This document shows positions 43,861 to 52,754 of a DNA stretch of 64,000 nt, one piece after another. Location of the stretch: assembly GCF_902813185.1 (NCBI RefSeq), contig NZ_LR778301.1:1984001-2048000 (forward strand). The letters are read 5' to 3'. The translations under genes were made by a program, and so were the position numbers. Within the stretch, counting starts at the first letter, position 1. Every line of letters starts with the position of its first letter. Source of the DNA: Denitratisoma oestradiolicum (GTDB taxonomy: Bacteria > Pseudomonadota > Gammaproteobacteria > Burkholderiales > Rhodocyclaceae). Under the pieces are notes generated by a model. The model made no database searches. It saw only the letters and a list, made by a program, of their open reading frames with translations, and was not told where the DNA came from.

Positions 43861-45123
43861 ATGCGCTTCATCCATTGTGCCGACCTGCATCTCGACAGTC
43901 CCCTGCGCGGCCTCGAGCAGTACGAAGGTGCACCAGCCCAGGAGATGCGTGGAGCCACCCGCCGCGCGTTTGAAAACATCGTCGATCTCGCCATCGAGCG
44001 CGAAACAGATTTCGTCCTCATTGCCGGAGACGTCTTTGATGGCGACCTACAGGACTTCAACGCCGCTCTCTTCTTCGCCAACCAGCTACGCCGCCTCAAC
44101 GATGCAGGAATCCGCGTTTTCATCGTGCGCGGTAACCACGATGCCGTCAGCAAGATCTCGAAATCCGTTCCCCTTCCCGCGAACGTCCATGTCTTCAAGG
44201 CCAACAAGCCCGAGACCGTGACCATCGCGGCACTCGGCGTCGCCATCCATGGCCAAAGTTTCGCCACAGGGGCCGTGACGGAGGATCTCGCTGCTGCCTA
44301 CCCCGAGGTCATCCCGAGGATTCTCAATATCGGTCTCTTGCACACGGCGCTGGCCGGTCGCGAAGGCCATGAGCCGTATGCGCCAACGACAACTGAACGC
44401 CTTGTGGCCAAGGGCTACGATTACTGGGCTCTCGGACACGTTCATGCGCGCGAGATCGTGCAGAAGGATCCCTGGATCGTCTTCCCTGGCAACACGCAAG
44501 GCAGACACTCTCGTGAGCTTGGACCCAAGGGCTGCATGGTCGTTGAGGCGGATGAACAGGGGATTCGGTCCGTCGAATTCGTGGAAACCGATGTCGCCCG
44601 CTGGCAGCATTTGTCGATCGATGCCACTGATCTCGTCTCGCTGGATGACTTTCAGGCAGCTATCCAGTCGGCGGTGCGGGGTGCAGTGCATGACGCCGGC
44701 GACCGCGTTCTTGCCCTGCGTTTGTTTGTCACGGGTCGCACGTCGTTGCATGGGCGCCTTGTCACAAGTCCCGATGGCTCCCGAGCGGAGATATGCGCAT
44801 GGCTCAACGAAGCGTCGGGCGGCATGGCCTGGCTCGAAAAGCTCAAGCTCTCCATCGCAGCACCACTAGATCTTGCTGCCCTCGCAGAGCACGACGATCC
44901 CATCGGCTTCCTCATACGCAAACTCGACGAACTCGCCGCTGATTCTACGGCCCTTGCGACGCTGGCCAGCCCAACCCTGTCCGAACTCAGTCTGAAGATC
45001 CCTGCGGAGCTGCGAGAACACGATTCGGCATTTAATCCCCTATCGCCTGAGCTCCAGGCCGAAGCCCTGGCCACCGCGCGTGAACGCCTCCTTGCAGCAA
45101 TTTCGGTGGAGGGTGCGCAATGA
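43861..45123 (+). CDS. SbcD/Mre11-like phosphoesterase (YhaO type)
   Basis: A 420-aa metallophosphoesterase. All metal-binding motifs are visible: RFIHCADLHLDSP (Asp, His), VLIAGDVFDGD, FIVRGNHDAVS, LLHTALAG and ALGHVHAREIV. The order and the long C-terminal half match YhaO/SbcD nucleases. It overlaps the next gene by 4 nt (ATGA), and that gene encodes the ATPase partner. Such pairs resect and cleave DNA ends. Being inside a defence island, this copy may act in phage defence, but a plain repair role is equally possible. Confidence 0.8.
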   Translation: MRFIHCADLHLDSPLRGLEQYEGAPAQEMRGATRRAFENIVDLAIERETDFVLIAGDVFDGDLQDFNAALFFANQLRRLNDAGIRVFIVRGNHDAVSKISKSVPLPANVHVFKANKPETVTIAALGVAIHGQSFATGAVTEDLAAAYPEVIPRILNIGLLHTALAGREGHEPYAPTTTERLVAKGYDYWALGHVHAREIVQKDPWIVFPGNTQGRHSRELGPKGCMVVEADEQGIRSVEFVETDVARWQHLSIDATDLVSLDDFQAAIQSAVRGAVHDAGDRVLALRLFVTGRTSLHGRLVTSPDGSRAEICAWLNEASGGMAWLEKLKLSIAAPLDLAALAEHDDPIGFLIRKLDELAADSTALATLASPTLSELSLKIPAELREHDSAFNPLSPELQAEALATARERLLAAISVEGAQ

Positions 45124-48100
45124 GGATCGCCCGCCTTGACCTCAAGGCCTACGGCCATTTCACCGACCACCCGCTCGAATTTTCTGGTGTACCGGACTTC
45201 CATATCGTCTACGGCCCCAATGAAGCTGGGAAGACCACGATGTCGCGCGCGCTGCAGGCGGCCCTGTTCGGTTTTCCCAGAAGCACCACGGACGACTTCA
45301 AGCACTCCTATGCCAACCTCCGCGTCGGCGTCGTGCTTGAGTCGGCCGAAGGCACATTGGCGGCAATGCGTCGCAAGGCGACCAAGAACAGCCTCATCAA
45401 GTTCGACCCGACCACAGGCGAGGAGCTGGGCGAGGCGATCCCTGACGATTTGCTGCCGCGCTGGATGGGCGGGCTGTCCGAGGGTCTTTACACATCGATG
45501 TTCAGCCTCGGTCACGATGAACTTGTCGCCGGTGGTAAAGCGCTCAGTGCAGGCGAGGGTGAAATCGGCCAAAGCCTCTTCGAGGCCGGCGCCGGCTTAA
45601 CTTCGATTCGCACACTGCGCGAGCAGCTCCAGGGTGAAGCCGATCGATTGTTCCGTCCCCAAGCCCGTACGTTAGCCATTCACCAGACAATTAACACCTA
45701 CGCCGCAGCAAAGAAAGTAGCGAGGGAGGCGCAAACACGGCCAGCACAATGGGAGACCCTCCGCAAGGCCGCCGATGAGGCGAAGCATGTCTACGAAACC
45801 GCCCGAGGGGAGCAGGAGCGCCTACAGCAGGAGTCTCGCCGCCTTGAACGCCTGGCGGCCGTGCTGCCGGACATTGCCTCCCGCACGCATGCACTTGAAC
45901 GCCTCGTGGCTTTGGGTGAGGTCAAGCAGCTCGAAGCGGATGCCCGTGAAAAACGCATCGCCGCCGAAGCCCGCCTGCAGCACGCTGAGGACACCTTGAC
46001 GCAAGCCAACGATGATCTCGCGCGTCTCCAACAGGAACTAGACGACGTACCGCGTTTTCCGGTCATGATCGCCGAGGGCGGCGCAATCGAGGCGGCCTAT
46101 TACTCCCTTGATTCCTTCCGCGAGGCACGCGACGACGCGGCGGCAGCTGGTGGCCGCATCGAGCTTGCCCGTCGCCAAGTCGCTGAACTAGCAGCCGTCA
46201 TTGGCGAGATGTCGCAAGACGACCTGCGTTCCGTTATTCCAGGCGCCACGCTGCGTGCCCGCGTCCAGGGCCTCGATGCCGAGGGTCAAGCAATCAAGAG
46301 GGACCTGCGGCTGGCTGTTGAAACGCGGGACACGACACAAACAGAATTGCAGGAGCTCAGCGCTGAGCTGGATGACCTCGGGCCGCAAAGCGTTCCACCA
46401 TCGCTGCCTGCCGCCTTGCGCGCCTTCGATGCCGATGGCAACCCTGAAGTGCAGGCGGCCGAGCTTGCGCGCCAGGTAAAAACACAGCGAGCCCGCCTAG
46501 AGTCCGATGCCAAAGCGCTTTCGGACAAGGGCCTGAACGCCGTGGTTACCATGACCACGCCCATGCCGTCAGAGATCCAGTCCTTCCGGGAAAGACGCGA
46601 CGAACTGAAATCGAGGCAACAGTCCATCAGGGACCGCCTAAACGGACTTGAGGATGACTTGGGCAGTGTGTCCGGTGAGATCGAAGGCCTCCTTCATATC
46701 GGCGACGTGCCGACCGCCGAGCACTTGGCCGAGCAGCGCGGGGTGCGTGACGACCTGTGGCAGAAGATTCGTCGCAAGGCGTTCCCCGACGACAAAGAGA
46801 TTCTGGTTCCGTTGCCGACGGCGACCGAATACGAGATGGCGGTGCTGGCTGCCGACGGTACGGCCGATACCCGATTCACCGATGCGGCACGCGTCTCGCT
46901 GCATGCCGAATTGGTGAAACGCCAACGACAGATGCAGAACGGAATAGAGATCGAGCACGGACGGCTATCGGAAGTCGAAAGACAGATCGATGACCTCAAG
47001 CAGTCGTGGATGGCGCTCATTTCAAAGCATGGATTGCCTGTGCAAGCGGTTCCAGAAGTTTCGGAATGGATCGCTGGCCGCGAGTCCCTCATGCAGCGCT
47101 ATCAGGACTTCATGGAGATTGAGGCTCAGGCTGCCGACGCATCGAGCAGAACAACGTCCGGACGTATTCGCCTGTCGGAGGCACTCATTGAAGCGGGCCT
47201 GCCGTCATGCGACGACGAATCCCTTGCCCAGGCGATCGCGCGCGCGCGGAAGCACATCGATGAGGCCGGAAAGGCGGCAACCAGTCAACAGCATCTCATG
47301 CGCCGGAAAACGCAGGCCGAGGGCCGTCTAGCCAAAATTGAGGGAGAGATCGGCGACCAGGAAAAAGCACTGGTGGACTGGCGAACCCTGTGGGAGCGGT
47401 CGATGGGCGACATTCGCCTTGATGGCGGCGCCCTCGGCATCGAAGCAACGGCGCGTCTGGCCCAGTTCTCGGAGTTCGAAACGGCCCTCGATGCTCTTGA
47501 CGAGGGGCACGCCGCTCTCAATGCGGCGCACGTAACAGTGACGCGGACGGAAGACGAAGCGAAACGCCTCGGCACGGTCGTTGGCTATGCCTCAGAAGAG
47601 CGTCCGGCCGATGCCGTCATCGAGACACTCTACGAACGCCTCAAGAATGCCCGCGACCAGGAGCAGCGAGCCAGAACCCTGACGGAGAAGACGGAAGAAA
47701 TTCGTCGGCTCAAGGCACAGAACGAACAGGCCATAACGGCGGCCAAGGGGGAGATCGCCACCCTGATGGCAGCTGCCGGATGCCAAAGCCTGCCTGATCT
47801 CGTCGAAGCCGAAAATCTTAGTGCCGATCGCATCCGTCTCGATGCAGAACTTGCGGCGATCAACGCTCGCCTCGTGCAGGCTTCAGCGCTTCCCTTGCAG
47901 GATTTGCTTGTACAGGCGGAGGGTCAGGATCTGGTGCTGGTTCATGCCGCCCTTGATCGTGTTGGAGAGGATCTCAAGACGGCTGTTACCCAGGTCCAGG
48001 TTCTGCATACGGGGCAGATCACCGCGCAGGCGGCCCTTGATCGAATCGACGGCACAGCCCAGGCAGGCGCCGCAGAGCAGGAAGCCGCCGAGGCCGCCGC

Positions 48101-48599
48101 TCACCTGTCCACCTTGATTGCTGATTACGCTGCCGCGCGTCTGGCTTCCGCTGTCCTGTCCGATGTCATTGAGGCATACCAGGAGCGCCACCAGGGACCG
48201 CTCCTGGCGCGTGCGTCTACACTGTTCGCCGCAATCACCGATGGCAAGTTTGCTGGCGTGGCTACGGACTTCGACGAGGACAAGACGATCCTTGTCGGTG
48301 TGCGCGACAGCGGCCGGCGTGAGAAAGTTGCCGCCTTGAGCTCAGGTCGCCGTGACCAGCTGTTCCTTGCTTTGCGCCTGGCGGCCATTGAGCGCCATAT
48401 AGCGAGCCAGGGGCCGCTGCCCGTCGTGGTCGACGACATCGTGATCAACTTTGATGACGCGGCAGCAAGCGCCACTTTCAAGGTGTTGTCTCAACTGGCA
48501 CAGAAGACGCAGGTGCTGTTCTTCACACACCATGAGCACCTTCTCGATCGCGCGGCAGGTGTCGTGGGTGCGGGACAATTTCAGGCACACAGGCTCTGA
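45120..48599 (+). CDS. SbcC/Rad50-like ATPase (YhaN type)
   Basis: 1159 aa. The N-terminal ATPase half begins RIARLDLKAYGHFTDHPLEF with Walker A VYGPNEAGKTT (about 31-41). A long coiled-coil middle, rich in Glu, Gln, Arg and Ala, spans about 170-960. The C-terminal half has the ABC signature ALSSGRRDQLFLALRLA, Walker B LPVVVDDIVINFDD and the switch FFTHHEHLLD. The start YGHFTDHPLEF is characteristic of the YhaN family and differs from SbcC. It forms the expected complex with the phosphoesterase encoded just upstream. Confidence 0.8.
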   Translation: MRIARLDLKAYGHFTDHPLEFSGVPDFHIVYGPNEAGKTTMSRALQAALFGFPRSTTDDFKHSYANLRVGVVLESAEGTLAAMRRKATKNSLIKFDPTTGEELGEAIPDDLLPRWMGGLSEGLYTSMFSLGHDELVAGGKALSAGEGEIGQSLFEAGAGLTSIRTLREQLQGEADRLFRPQARTLAIHQTINTYAAAKKVAREAQTRPAQWETLRKAADEAKHVYETARGEQERLQQESRRLERLAAVLPDIASRTHALERLVALGEVKQLEADAREKRIAAEARLQHAEDTLTQANDDLARLQQELDDVPRFPVMIAEGGAIEAAYYSLDSFREARDDAAAAGGRIELARRQVAELAAVIGEMSQDDLRSVIPGATLRARVQGLDAEGQAIKRDLRLAVETRDTTQTELQELSAELDDLGPQSVPPSLPAALRAFDADGNPEVQAAELARQVKTQRARLESDAKALSDKGLNAVVTMTTPMPSEIQSFRERRDELKSRQQSIRDRLNGLEDDLGSVSGEIEGLLHIGDVPTAEHLAEQRGVRDDLWQKIRRKAFPDDKEILVPLPTATEYEMAVLAADGTADTRFTDAARVSLHAELVKRQRQMQNGIEIEHGRLSEVERQIDDLKQSWMALISKHGLPVQAVPEVSEWIAGRESLMQRYQDFMEIEAQAADASSRTTSGRIRLSEALIEAGLPSCDDESLAQAIARARKHIDEAGKAATSQQHLMRRKTQAEGRLAKIEGEIGDQEKALVDWRTLWERSMGDIRLDGGALGIEATARLAQFSEFETALDALDEGHAALNAAHVTVTRTEDEAKRLGTVVGYASEERPADAVIETLYERLKNARDQEQRARTLTEKTEEIRRLKAQNEQAITAAKGEIATLMAAAGCQSLPDLVEAENLSADRIRLDAELAAINARLVQASALPLQDLLVQAEGQDLVLVHAALDRVGEDLKTAVTQVQVLHTGQITAQAALDRIDGTAQAGAAEQEAAEAAAHLSTLIADYAAARLASAVLSDVIEAYQERHQGPLLARASTLFAAITDGKFAGVATDFDEDKTILVGVRDSGRREKVAALSSGRRDQLFLALRLAAIERHIASQGPLPVVVDDIVINFDDAAASATFKVLSQLAQKTQVLFFTHHEHLLDRAAGVVGAGQFQAHRL

Positions 48600-48653
48600 A
48601 TGGCACACAAGAGCCTCTCTGTTTTCCCGACAGCATCAATCCTCCAGATCAAG

Positions 48654-48944
48654 TCAGACGCCAATCTCGACTCGCGCCCACTTCATCACCGTTCCTTGAT
48701 CCGTCTCCACAGGGCGAGCCACGAGCAGGATAGGGCCCTGCGCTACCAAACTCGCTGCCAACCGGCTATTCACTGCGTCCGCCCATCCGCCATGAAGTCC
48801 GAGTTGTTTCTCGCACTCCGCTTCCTCGATCAGGTGGCACACCTCGTCAAGAGAAATCTCGGTCAGCGAAATATTCGCGGTCAGCGACGCCAGCATTCCA
48901 ATGTCGAACTGGTCGGTCAGCAGGTAACGAGGCGCTTTGTTCAT
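48654..48944 (-). CDS. Small hypothetical protein downstream of the MobI-like gene
   Basis: 96 aa, soluble, acidic in the middle (EEAECEKQLGLHGG), with no family that I recognise. Its ATG at 48944 overlaps the stop of the MobI-like gene (ATGA), so it is almost certainly co-translated with it and probably takes part in the same mobilisation step. Confidence 0.6.
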   Translation of the reverse strand: MNKAPRYLLTDQFDIGMLASLTANISLTEISLDEVCHLIEEAECEKQLGLHGGWADAVNSRLAASLVAQGPILLVARPVETDQGTVMKWARVEIGV

Positions 48945-49426
48945 GCCGGCACCTCTATCTCGGCCTCTTGTTCAACTCCGGCCATGAATCGCTCCAGCCT
49001 GCTCAACGTGGTGAGCATGTCCGCGATGTAATGCGCCTGGCGTCGATATTGAGCGGCTTCCGCCTCGACCTCCTTGACCAGATCGTTGTCCCATCCCGAC
49101 GTATGCCGGAGCAGGTCGTTCATGTTGTAGCAGTAGACCTGAGCATCCCTTCTGGCGCTTTTGTTGCGCTTGCGGATGTAGTCCCTGACCATGACGCGGC
49201 CATCCTTTTTCGTGTCTTCCCATTTGATGAAATACCATTCGAGGGCCAGGGCATTGCCTCGCTGACGCACCCGGAATTGAAGCGTGTTTTTGTCCTTCCA
49301 CTTCTTCCCCCTGTTGGCATCCACGACTTCTTGCAGGTAGCGATTACCAAGGTCTTTGGCATTCTCGAAAATTTCTTTCAGCAACGCTTCCAGCAGCGTG
49401 CGAGCTTCTCCAATCTGGCCTTCCAT
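48941..49426 (-). CDS. MobI-like mobilisation protein
   Basis: 161 aa from ATG 49426, preceded by GGAGAG; a start at 49444 is less likely. It is basic and helical, with LQEVVDANRGKKWKDKN, then RVRQRGNALALEWYFIKW and RDYIRKRNKSARRDAQ, and a C-terminal helix EAEAAQYRRQAHYIADML. This layout matches the MobI(A/C) proteins, which assist transfer initiation at oriT in SXT/IncA/C elements. In those elements oriT lies next to mobI, so it should be sought upstream (49427-49925). Identification is from memory of the family pattern. Confidence 0.6.
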   Translation of the reverse strand: MEGQIGEARTLLEALLKEIFENAKDLGNRYLQEVVDANRGKKWKDKNTLQFRVRQRGNALALEWYFIKWEDTKKDGRVMVRDYIRKRNKSARRDAQVYCYNMNDLLRHTSGWDNDLVKEVEAEAAQYRRQAHYIADMLTTLSRLERFMAGVEQEAEIEVPA

Positions 49427-49719
49427 ACGTAGTTCTCTCCACATCTTAAAGATCAGGCTTCGTCGCCCACCAAATCCTTTTGCAGCTCGCCTCCGCGATG
49501 GAAGCCAACTGCCCGTCCCTCATTACCGACAAATCACCCTGCTCAAGCCCCTGAATCCTGTCTGAACGCCAAACCGGACCGAATCAGGAGCCTTTTCTCG
49601 CAGTCGTAGCCATGCCATGAATAGGCATTGCCTTCTCGCTAGGCCAGGCCGGTGATGTTTCCCTCTGTCGATAAGGATTCAAGAGCCGCATCGTATTCAC
49701 CGCCCCGCTTCTCGTGCAC

Positions 49720-49750
49720 CCGAAATGCGTCCTTTTCGGGCGCATTTCGG
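49720..49750. repeat. 10-bp perfect inverted repeat in the mobI-parM gap (candidate oriT or partition site)
   Basis: CCGAAATGCG (49720-49729) and its complement (49741-49750) around an 11-nt loop. It lies in the 499-nt gap (49427-49925) between the divergent mobI-like and parM genes, where an oriT, a centromere-like parC site or a regulator site would be expected. The rest of the gap shows no gene I believe. Confidence 0.55.
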
Positions 49751-49925
49751 CATCCAATATCGGCCTCATGCCAATAGGATCAGGTGCTCTGGCGGTGCGC
49801 GCAACGTTAACAATCGCTTCAAATTGCGTTGCAACCTTGCAGATTTTCTGCGGTGTCACTGCCGGCCATCTCGACCCGATCCTGGGTGTCGCGAATCACT
49901 GAAGTGCTACTGGAGACAATCCGCA

Positions 49926-50900
49926 ATGAATGTTCTTGGAATCGATATTGGCTACTCCAACCTCAAGCTGGCCTATGGCGAACAAGGCGGCGAACCCAAG
50001 GTTTTGCTGCGTCCCGCTGGCGCGGCGCCGGCCGACCGGCTTGGAGAAAAAATCGGTGGCGGCGAAAACGAAGACTTTCTGCGCGTACTGGTGAACGGCT
50101 CGCCGTTCGTCGCCGGGCTGTCCCCCGATCGCGCCGAGCTTTGGAGCCGGGAGCTGCACGAAGATTACCCATCCACCGACTCGTATCGCGCCCTCTTCCA
50201 TGCCGGTCTGTTGCTCTCGGAGCTCGACCAGATCGACCTCGTCGTGACAGGATTGCCGGTCAATCAGTACCTCAACCCCGAGTTGCGCGAACGCTTGTCC
50301 GGGCAAATGCAGGGCGAACACCAAATCACTCCGCGCAGGAAGATCACTATCACGAAGGTCAAGGTCGTTCCGCAGCCGGTGGGGGGATTCGTCGACTACG
50401 TCTGGAGCCTGCCGGATGCCGCGGAAATAGAAGACAGCCGGGTCCTGGTGCTCGACCCCGGCTTCTTTTCCGTCGACTGGGTTTTGATCAGCAACGGCGA
50501 GTTGCGGCGCCAGTCCTGTGGCACCAGCCTGGAGGCGTCATCGGTGATCCTCGACGAGGCCGCTCGGCTGATTGCGGAAGATTTCGGCGGCAACGTCGGC
50601 AGGGAGCGCATCGAACACACGCTTCGCAATGGGCATGCCCAGGTGCGGCTATTTGGCGAGCGGATCGATGTCGCCCCCTATCTCAAGAAGGCTGCCGACA
50701 AGGTCGGCCCCATCGTGACTACCCGGCTGCGTGAATCCTTGCGGAAAGAGAACACCAGTGCGGACATGGTGCTGCTGGTCGGCGGCGGCGCCGGATTTTT
50801 TGAATCGGCGGTCAAGGATGCTTTTCCGCAGTTGAAGGTAACGACGTCAGAAGCGCCGGTGTTTGCCAATGCGCGGGGATTTTGGCGCATGGGAGCATGA
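49926..50900 (+). CDS. parM: ParM/StbA actin-like plasmid segregation ATPase
   Basis: 324 aa from ATG 49926 with GGAG 11 nt upstream; longer openings to 49725 have no support. Actin-fold motifs: phosphate 1 VLGIDIGYSNLKLAYG, phosphate 2 VLVLDPGFFSVDW and the adenosine motif VLLVGGGAGFFE. ParM filaments push plasmid copies apart during cell division and need an adaptor protein and a centromere. The small gene that follows is the natural adaptor candidate. With repA this supports a replicating, stably inherited element. Confidence 0.85.
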   Translation: MNVLGIDIGYSNLKLAYGEQGGEPKVLLRPAGAAPADRLGEKIGGGENEDFLRVLVNGSPFVAGLSPDRAELWSRELHEDYPSTDSYRALFHAGLLLSELDQIDLVVTGLPVNQYLNPELRERLSGQMQGEHQITPRRKITITKVKVVPQPVGGFVDYVWSLPDAAEIEDSRVLVLDPGFFSVDWVLISNGELRRQSCGTSLEASSVILDEAARLIAEDFGGNVGRERIEHTLRNGHAQVRLFGERIDVAPYLKKAADKVGPIVTTRLRESLRKENTSADMVLLVGGGAGFFESAVKDAFPQLKVTTSEAPVFANARGFWRMGA

Positions 50901-50901
50901 T

Positions 50902-51168
50902 GTGTCAGCGCTCCGGATCGTCGTAAAGATTCCCGCCGGCACCTACCCGGAACTGTGTGCCGACTTGTCTCAGGTCAGCCCGCGCGAGCGGGCGGAGCGC
51001 ATGCGCCTGCTGGCGATGATCGGGCTGATGAATCTCACCGAGACCGGACAACGAACACCCCATGCCGGGGTGAACAGCACGCCGGTGCATGGTCAGTCGC
51101 CACCTCCGCAACGGCATTCAGCCGCATCGAGGCTCATCAAGAAATTGAGCGCCGGACTTCAAGATTGA
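50902..51168 (+). CDS. Small basic protein after parM (ParR/StbB-type adaptor candidate)
   Basis: 88 aa from GTG 50902, chosen because GGGAG lies 6 nt upstream; the frame opens earlier inside parM. The N-terminal IVVKIPAGTYPELCADLSQ and the helical RERAERMRLLAMIGLM suit a small DNA-binding adaptor; the C-terminus is basic (SRLIKKLSAGL). It starts one base after the parM stop, so it is translationally coupled. No direct homology recognised. Confidence 0.55.
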   Translation: MSALRIVVKIPAGTYPELCADLSQVSPRERAERMRLLAMIGLMNLTETGQRTPHAGVNSTPVHGQSPPPQRHSAASRLIKKLSAGLQD

Positions 51169-51216
51169 CGAGCAGTCCTTCTGACAGCCACCATCCATGC
51201 CGGAACGCCGCAGCGA

Positions 51217-51711
51217 TCAACGTCGTCGGCTGAGCGCACAAAAAGGGCATGATCGGGCGTGCGACTCATTGGGTTCGTAGATGAATCCGGCTTGGCAATG
51301 AGGACAACGCTGCCAGACCACAATTTTTGCCCGCACATCCCGAATGGCATACCAGGCTGCGTTGATGTCGAGATCGCCACTCCCGACCCGGTCGTGCATT
51401 TTCCAGGCCCGCAGCAGCATCGACGCCGTGACGGACTTTCCATCGCCGTCGTCGAGCCGGTTATAGAGCGCGACAAAGCTCGATAGATTGGCCACCGACA
51501 TCACGTCGCTGATGAAGGATCGAACGGAGTCGGGCAGCTTCCCATTTGGCGGACTCTCCGTGTGAAGCTGCCGCCAGCGCAACCGCAGAGGCTTCGAGTG
51601 GATATCCGTCAGGTAGTGAATGATCGGCACCCTGAGCTTCAGGCGGATCAGTTCATAGGCGACCCGGCTGTTTTCCAGCTCTTCAGGGGAAAGTAGGGCC
51701 GCCATGGCCAT
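51217..51711 (-). CDS. flhC: FlhC-family transcriptional activator (SetC/AcaC type)
   Basis: 164 aa. The family's zinc site is clear near the C-terminus: RCPHCQAGFIY and SCPFCALSRRR (four Cys). The body (AYELIRLKLRVPIIHYLT, LRLRWRQLH, SMLLRAWKMHDRV) is typical FlhC. It overlaps the FlhD-family gene by 29 nt, the usual flhD-flhC arrangement. In SXT/R391 and IncA/C elements, FlhDC relatives (SetCD, AcaCD) are the master activators of transfer genes. Context here (TraD, MobI, S24 repressor next door, no flagellar genes) favours that role over flagellar control. Confidence 0.85.
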   Translation of the reverse strand: MAMAALLSPEELENSRVAYELIRLKLRVPIIHYLTDIHSKPLRLRWRQLHTESPPNGKLPDSVRSFISDVMSVANLSSFVALYNRLDDGDGKSVTASMLLRAWKMHDRVGSGDLDINAAWYAIRDVRAKIVVWQRCPHCQAGFIYEPNESHARSCPFCALSRRR

Positions 51712-51985
51712 TACCTACCAGGGTCGCCTGAGCATAGGTACTTTTCGCATCCCGTGGCATAAGGAGCAGCCTGTTCAAGGCTGGATCGGTCAGCCTGAGC
51801 GTGTAGAGCGAAACGCCCACCTCCTCGGCCAGTTCCTCGATTTCATCCATATCGAGCGAGGCAATCCGCTCGATAGCTGACCGGGGAAGTCCGGTCATGA
51901 TTTCCGCTGCCTTCCCATCCTGCGCCAGTTGGCGCGTAAGTAGCAGGAATTGCCGGTTGATCTTCCGTATGTCGCGTCGCACCAT
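51683..51985 (-). CDS. flhD: FlhD-family transcriptional activator (SetD/AcaD type)
   Basis: 100 aa from ATG 51985. An in-frame ATG at 52021 is ruled out because it lies inside the -10 box of its own promoter. DIRKINRQFLLLTRQLAQDG and the C-terminal LAEEVGVSLYTLRLTDPALNRLL match FlhD, which forms a ring with FlhC. No strong Shine-Dalgarno is visible, so translation may be weak. The gene is read divergently from the S24 repressor with interlocked promoters, the arrangement expected of a repressor-controlled activator. Confidence 0.8.
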   Translation of the reverse strand: MVRRDIRKINRQFLLLTRQLAQDGKAAEIMTGLPRSAIERIASLDMDEIEELAEEVGVSLYTLRLTDPALNRLLLMPRDAKSTYAQATLVGNGHGGPTFP

Positions 51986-52003
51986 AAGACAAAAGTAATA
52001 AAG

Positions 52004-52051
52004 TTGACAATCAGTACGCATAGTATATTACACTTATCGAACCAATAACAA
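52004..52051. promoter_or_regulatory. Interlocked divergent promoters of flhDC and the S24 repressor
   Basis: Rightward: -35 TTGACA (52004-52009), 16-nt spacer, -10 TATTAC (52026-52031). Leftward: -35 TTGTTA (52051-52046), 18-nt spacer, -10 TATACT (52027-52022). The two -10 boxes overlap, so polymerase cannot sit on both at once. The element TATTACACTT (52026-52035) recurs exactly at 52748-52757, which suggests repressor half-sites. Confidence 0.65.
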
Positions 52052-52066
52052 CATAACGCATAAATT

Positions 52067-52714
52067 ATGTCCGACACCGAAGCGATGACCGCATCGAGGA
52101 ACAATCCCGTTGCCGAGATTCTGGAAGCGTTGATGACCAAGCATCGACTGAATCAGACGGCGCTGGCGCAACGCTCTGGGGTTTCCCAGCCCGCCATCAA
52201 CCGGATACTCAGGGAACGCACCAAAGCCAAACACCCGCGCAAGGAGACGCTCCAGAAAATTGCAGCGGCCCTTGGGGTGACTCCGGGCCAATTGACGGGC
52301 GAGGAACCCATCGCGATCCGAACGTTCGCAAAAGGAATGGTCCCATTTGTTCAATGGGAAAACCTCACGGGATCACCTCTCAGCGGCGAACCCATTCAGC
52401 ACAGCTCACTCGTGATCTGCCCGGTCGAACACGGCGACCTGACATTTGCCCTCCCCGTCGTTGGCGAGGCGATGACAGGAGAAGATGGCTACCGGGAAGG
52501 CGACATCATTTTCATCGACCCCGGCGCTCATCATGGGCACGGCAAGGATGTCGTCGTCGTCAAGGGCCAATCCGCCTTTTTCCGCCGCATGGTGATTACG
52601 CCGGAAGGTCAATTCCTCAAAGCACTGAACCCAAGTTGGCCAACTCCGATCATCCCATTGACGAACGATGCCATTGTTTGCGGCACCATTGTGTTCTCTG
52701 GGCGAGTTCGATAG
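52067..52714 (+). CDS. XRE/S24-family repressor lacking the autoproteolysis residues (SetR-like)
   Basis: 215 aa. A HTH_XRE domain (about 20-75: LNQTALAQRSGVSQPAINRIL) is joined to a LexA/CI-type S24 domain. The Ser site, normally G-D/E-S-M, reads VVGEAMTGEDGYREGD, so Ser is Ala. The Lys site, normally near VKRL, reads AFFRRMVI, so Lys is Arg. The domain still carries its structural landmarks (DIIFIDPGAHHGHGKDVVVVKGQ, ALNPSWP). It probably represses the divergent flhDC genes and itself, but RecA-stimulated self-cleavage should not occur. An alternative is a long-lived cytosolic regulator with another inducer. Confidence 0.78.
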   Translation: MSDTEAMTASRNNPVAEILEALMTKHRLNQTALAQRSGVSQPAINRILRERTKAKHPRKETLQKIAAALGVTPGQLTGEEPIAIRTFAKGMVPFVQWENLTGSPLSGEPIQHSSLVICPVEHGDLTFALPVVGEAMTGEDGYREGDIIFIDPGAHHGHGKDVVVVKGQSAFFRRMVITPEGQFLKALNPSWPTPIIPLTNDAIVCGTIVFSGRVR

Positions 52715-52738
52715 CCATTACCGCGAGAATCCGCACAA

Positions 52739-52754
52739 TGTAATTCTTATTACA
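52739..52754. promoter_or_regulatory. Candidate operator downstream of the S24 repressor
   Basis: A perfect inverted repeat TGTAAT-4 nt-ATTACA. Its right half with the following bases (TATTACACTT, 52748-52757) is identical to ten bases inside the repressor's own promoter, so both are likely bound by the same protein. Confidence 0.5.

Noticed and set aside
51217..52021. FlhDC as flagellar master regulators
   Set aside because: No flagellar genes are near, while a divergent S24 repressor, MobI-like and TraD genes match the SetCD/AcaCD transfer activators.
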